A stretch of 14,415 nt of DNA from positions 1 through 14,415 of the forward strand of contig JAQWCT010000034.1 in NCBI GenBank assembly GCA_028705785.1, read 5' to 3'. Position 1 is the first letter of the stretch. The number at the start of each line of letters is the position of its first letter. Source of the stretch: Sulfurospirillaceae bacterium. Lineage in GTDB: Bacteria > Campylobacterota > Campylobacteria > Campylobacterales > Sulfurospirillaceae. The notes under the pieces were generated by a model. The model ran no database searches, was not told where the DNA came from, and saw nothing but the letters and a program-made list of their open reading frames with translations. The translations under genes were made by a program, and so were the position numbers. Positions 13,917 through 14,415 of this stretch are shown here, piece by piece.

Positions 13917-14415
13917 ATGAGCAATTATCAATTTTCACCTTTAAAAGATGAAAAAGAGTTTGAGTCACTCGTTAATGATTTATGTGAAGAAAAATATGGT
14001 CTTGAATTTCAAGTCTATGGAAGAAAAGGGCAAAAGCAAAGCGGAATAGATGGGTTTTCTCTCTCAAAGAATGAAAAGCAAATTGTTTATCAGTGCAAAA
14101 ATAAACTAATAATTAGAGATGACAAAGAGATAAGAGCTGAGCTTTTAGAAGACTTAGAAAATGAAGTCAAATCTGCTAGTGCTAAATTTCCAAATATTGA
14201 TACATTTATTTTTGCAAACTCTTTTAAACAAGATACTGCATTGCAAGATAAAGCCGCAGATATGTCACGCCAATATGGATTTACTGTCATTGTGTGGAGT
14301 TGGGAAGAAATTGAAGGATTACTCGAAAAAAATCTAAAGGTAGCAAAACAGTATTATCCTCACCTCTTTGATAAAAGCATATTAACCGAGCAGGACATAA
14401 AACAAAAATTTCAAG
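13917..14415 (+). CDS. Mrr/PD-(D/E)xK-like nuclease-domain protein, N-terminal part
   Basis: An open frame of 166 codons from an ATG at 13917 runs off the right edge. The visible part looks like a restriction-endonuclease-like fold: E16 in the first helix (FESLVNDL), the loop FQVYGRKGQKQSGIDGF (31-47) with D45, and the strand YQCKNK (58-63) with Q59 and K61 in a Q-x-K arrangement as in Mrr-type nucleases. A lysine-rich helix, a FIFANS strand (98-102) and a TVIVWSWEEIEGLL segment (123-136) complete the domain. In related proteins this domain precedes a large NTPase, STAND/NACHT or other effector region, often in phage-defence genes, but what follows here is unknown. AAGGGTGG upstream is the probable ribosome-binding site. 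Upstream ATGs at 13888 and 13892 are out of frame. Confidence 0.7.
   Translation, partial: MSNYQFSPLKDEKEFESLVNDLCEEKYGLEFQVYGRKGQKQSGIDGFSLSKNEKQIVYQCKNKLIIRDDKEIRAELLEDLENEVKSASAKFPNIDTFIFANSFKQDTALQDKAADMSRQYGFTVIVWSWEEIEGLLEKNLKVAKQYYPHLFDKSILTEQDIKQKFQ

Noticed and set aside
14090..14290. Minus-strand 66-codon ORF
   Set aside because: It is antisense to the nuclease-domain frame, which has a clear start, ribosome-binding site and motifs.
1..14415. CRISPR array, tRNA, rRNA or insertion sequence
   Set aside because: No regularly spaced direct repeats, no tRNA cloverleaf or rRNA stretch, and no transposase frame or terminal inverted repeats were seen.

Overview
This window looks like chromosomal DNA from a Campylobacterota (epsilonproteobacterial) genome, perhaps a free-living lineage such as Sulfurospirillum. 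That is inferred from low G+C, tightly overlapping genes, Campylobacter-like protein sequences and a CiaD-like/cca/purU gene order that I recall from Campylobacter jejuni. Genus level is a guess.

Region 1 (1-5944, minus strand) is one dense directional unit: leuD, leuB, a small TPR protein, a CiaD-like protein, cca, purU, trmL, a BaiN/HI0933-family flavoprotein, and the first 75 codons of a CHASE-type membrane sensor cut by the window edge. Every junction from leuD to the flavoprotein overlaps or is separated by 2 nt, and the sensor follows after 27 nt. The unit mixes leucine biosynthesis, one-carbon metabolism and tRNA maturation/modification.

Region 2 (5999-8946) holds a stand-alone ABC ATPase (minus), a divergent Cache-GGDEF diguanylate cyclase (plus) and a LysE/RhtB exporter (minus) that meets the cyclase tail to tail. 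Region 3 (9056-12172) is an RND/HAE-1 efflux pump transcribed away from the LysE gene, without adaptor or outer-membrane channel genes beside it.

Region 4 (12204-13689, minus) is the clearest regulatory module: a carboxymuconolactone decarboxylase-like gene followed by an ECF41 sigma factor with a fused SnoaL-like domain. The sigma factor carries WLPEP, DGGGK and NPDKL signature motifs. Upstream of the decarboxylase gene lies TGTCACA-N16-CGTC, which matches the ECF41 promoter consensus as I remember it, so the two genes probably form an autoregulated operon.

Region 5 (13917-14415, plus) is the start of a gene with an N-terminal Mrr/PD-(D/E)xK-like nuclease domain, cut by the window edge. It may open a defence or mobile accessory island.

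Across all regions a palindrome with core TACATGTA, usually extended to CTTTACATGTAAAG or CTTACATGTAAG, occurs nine times, seven of them inside genes. This is far above a rough chance expectation of less than one, and it is the most unexplained pattern here.
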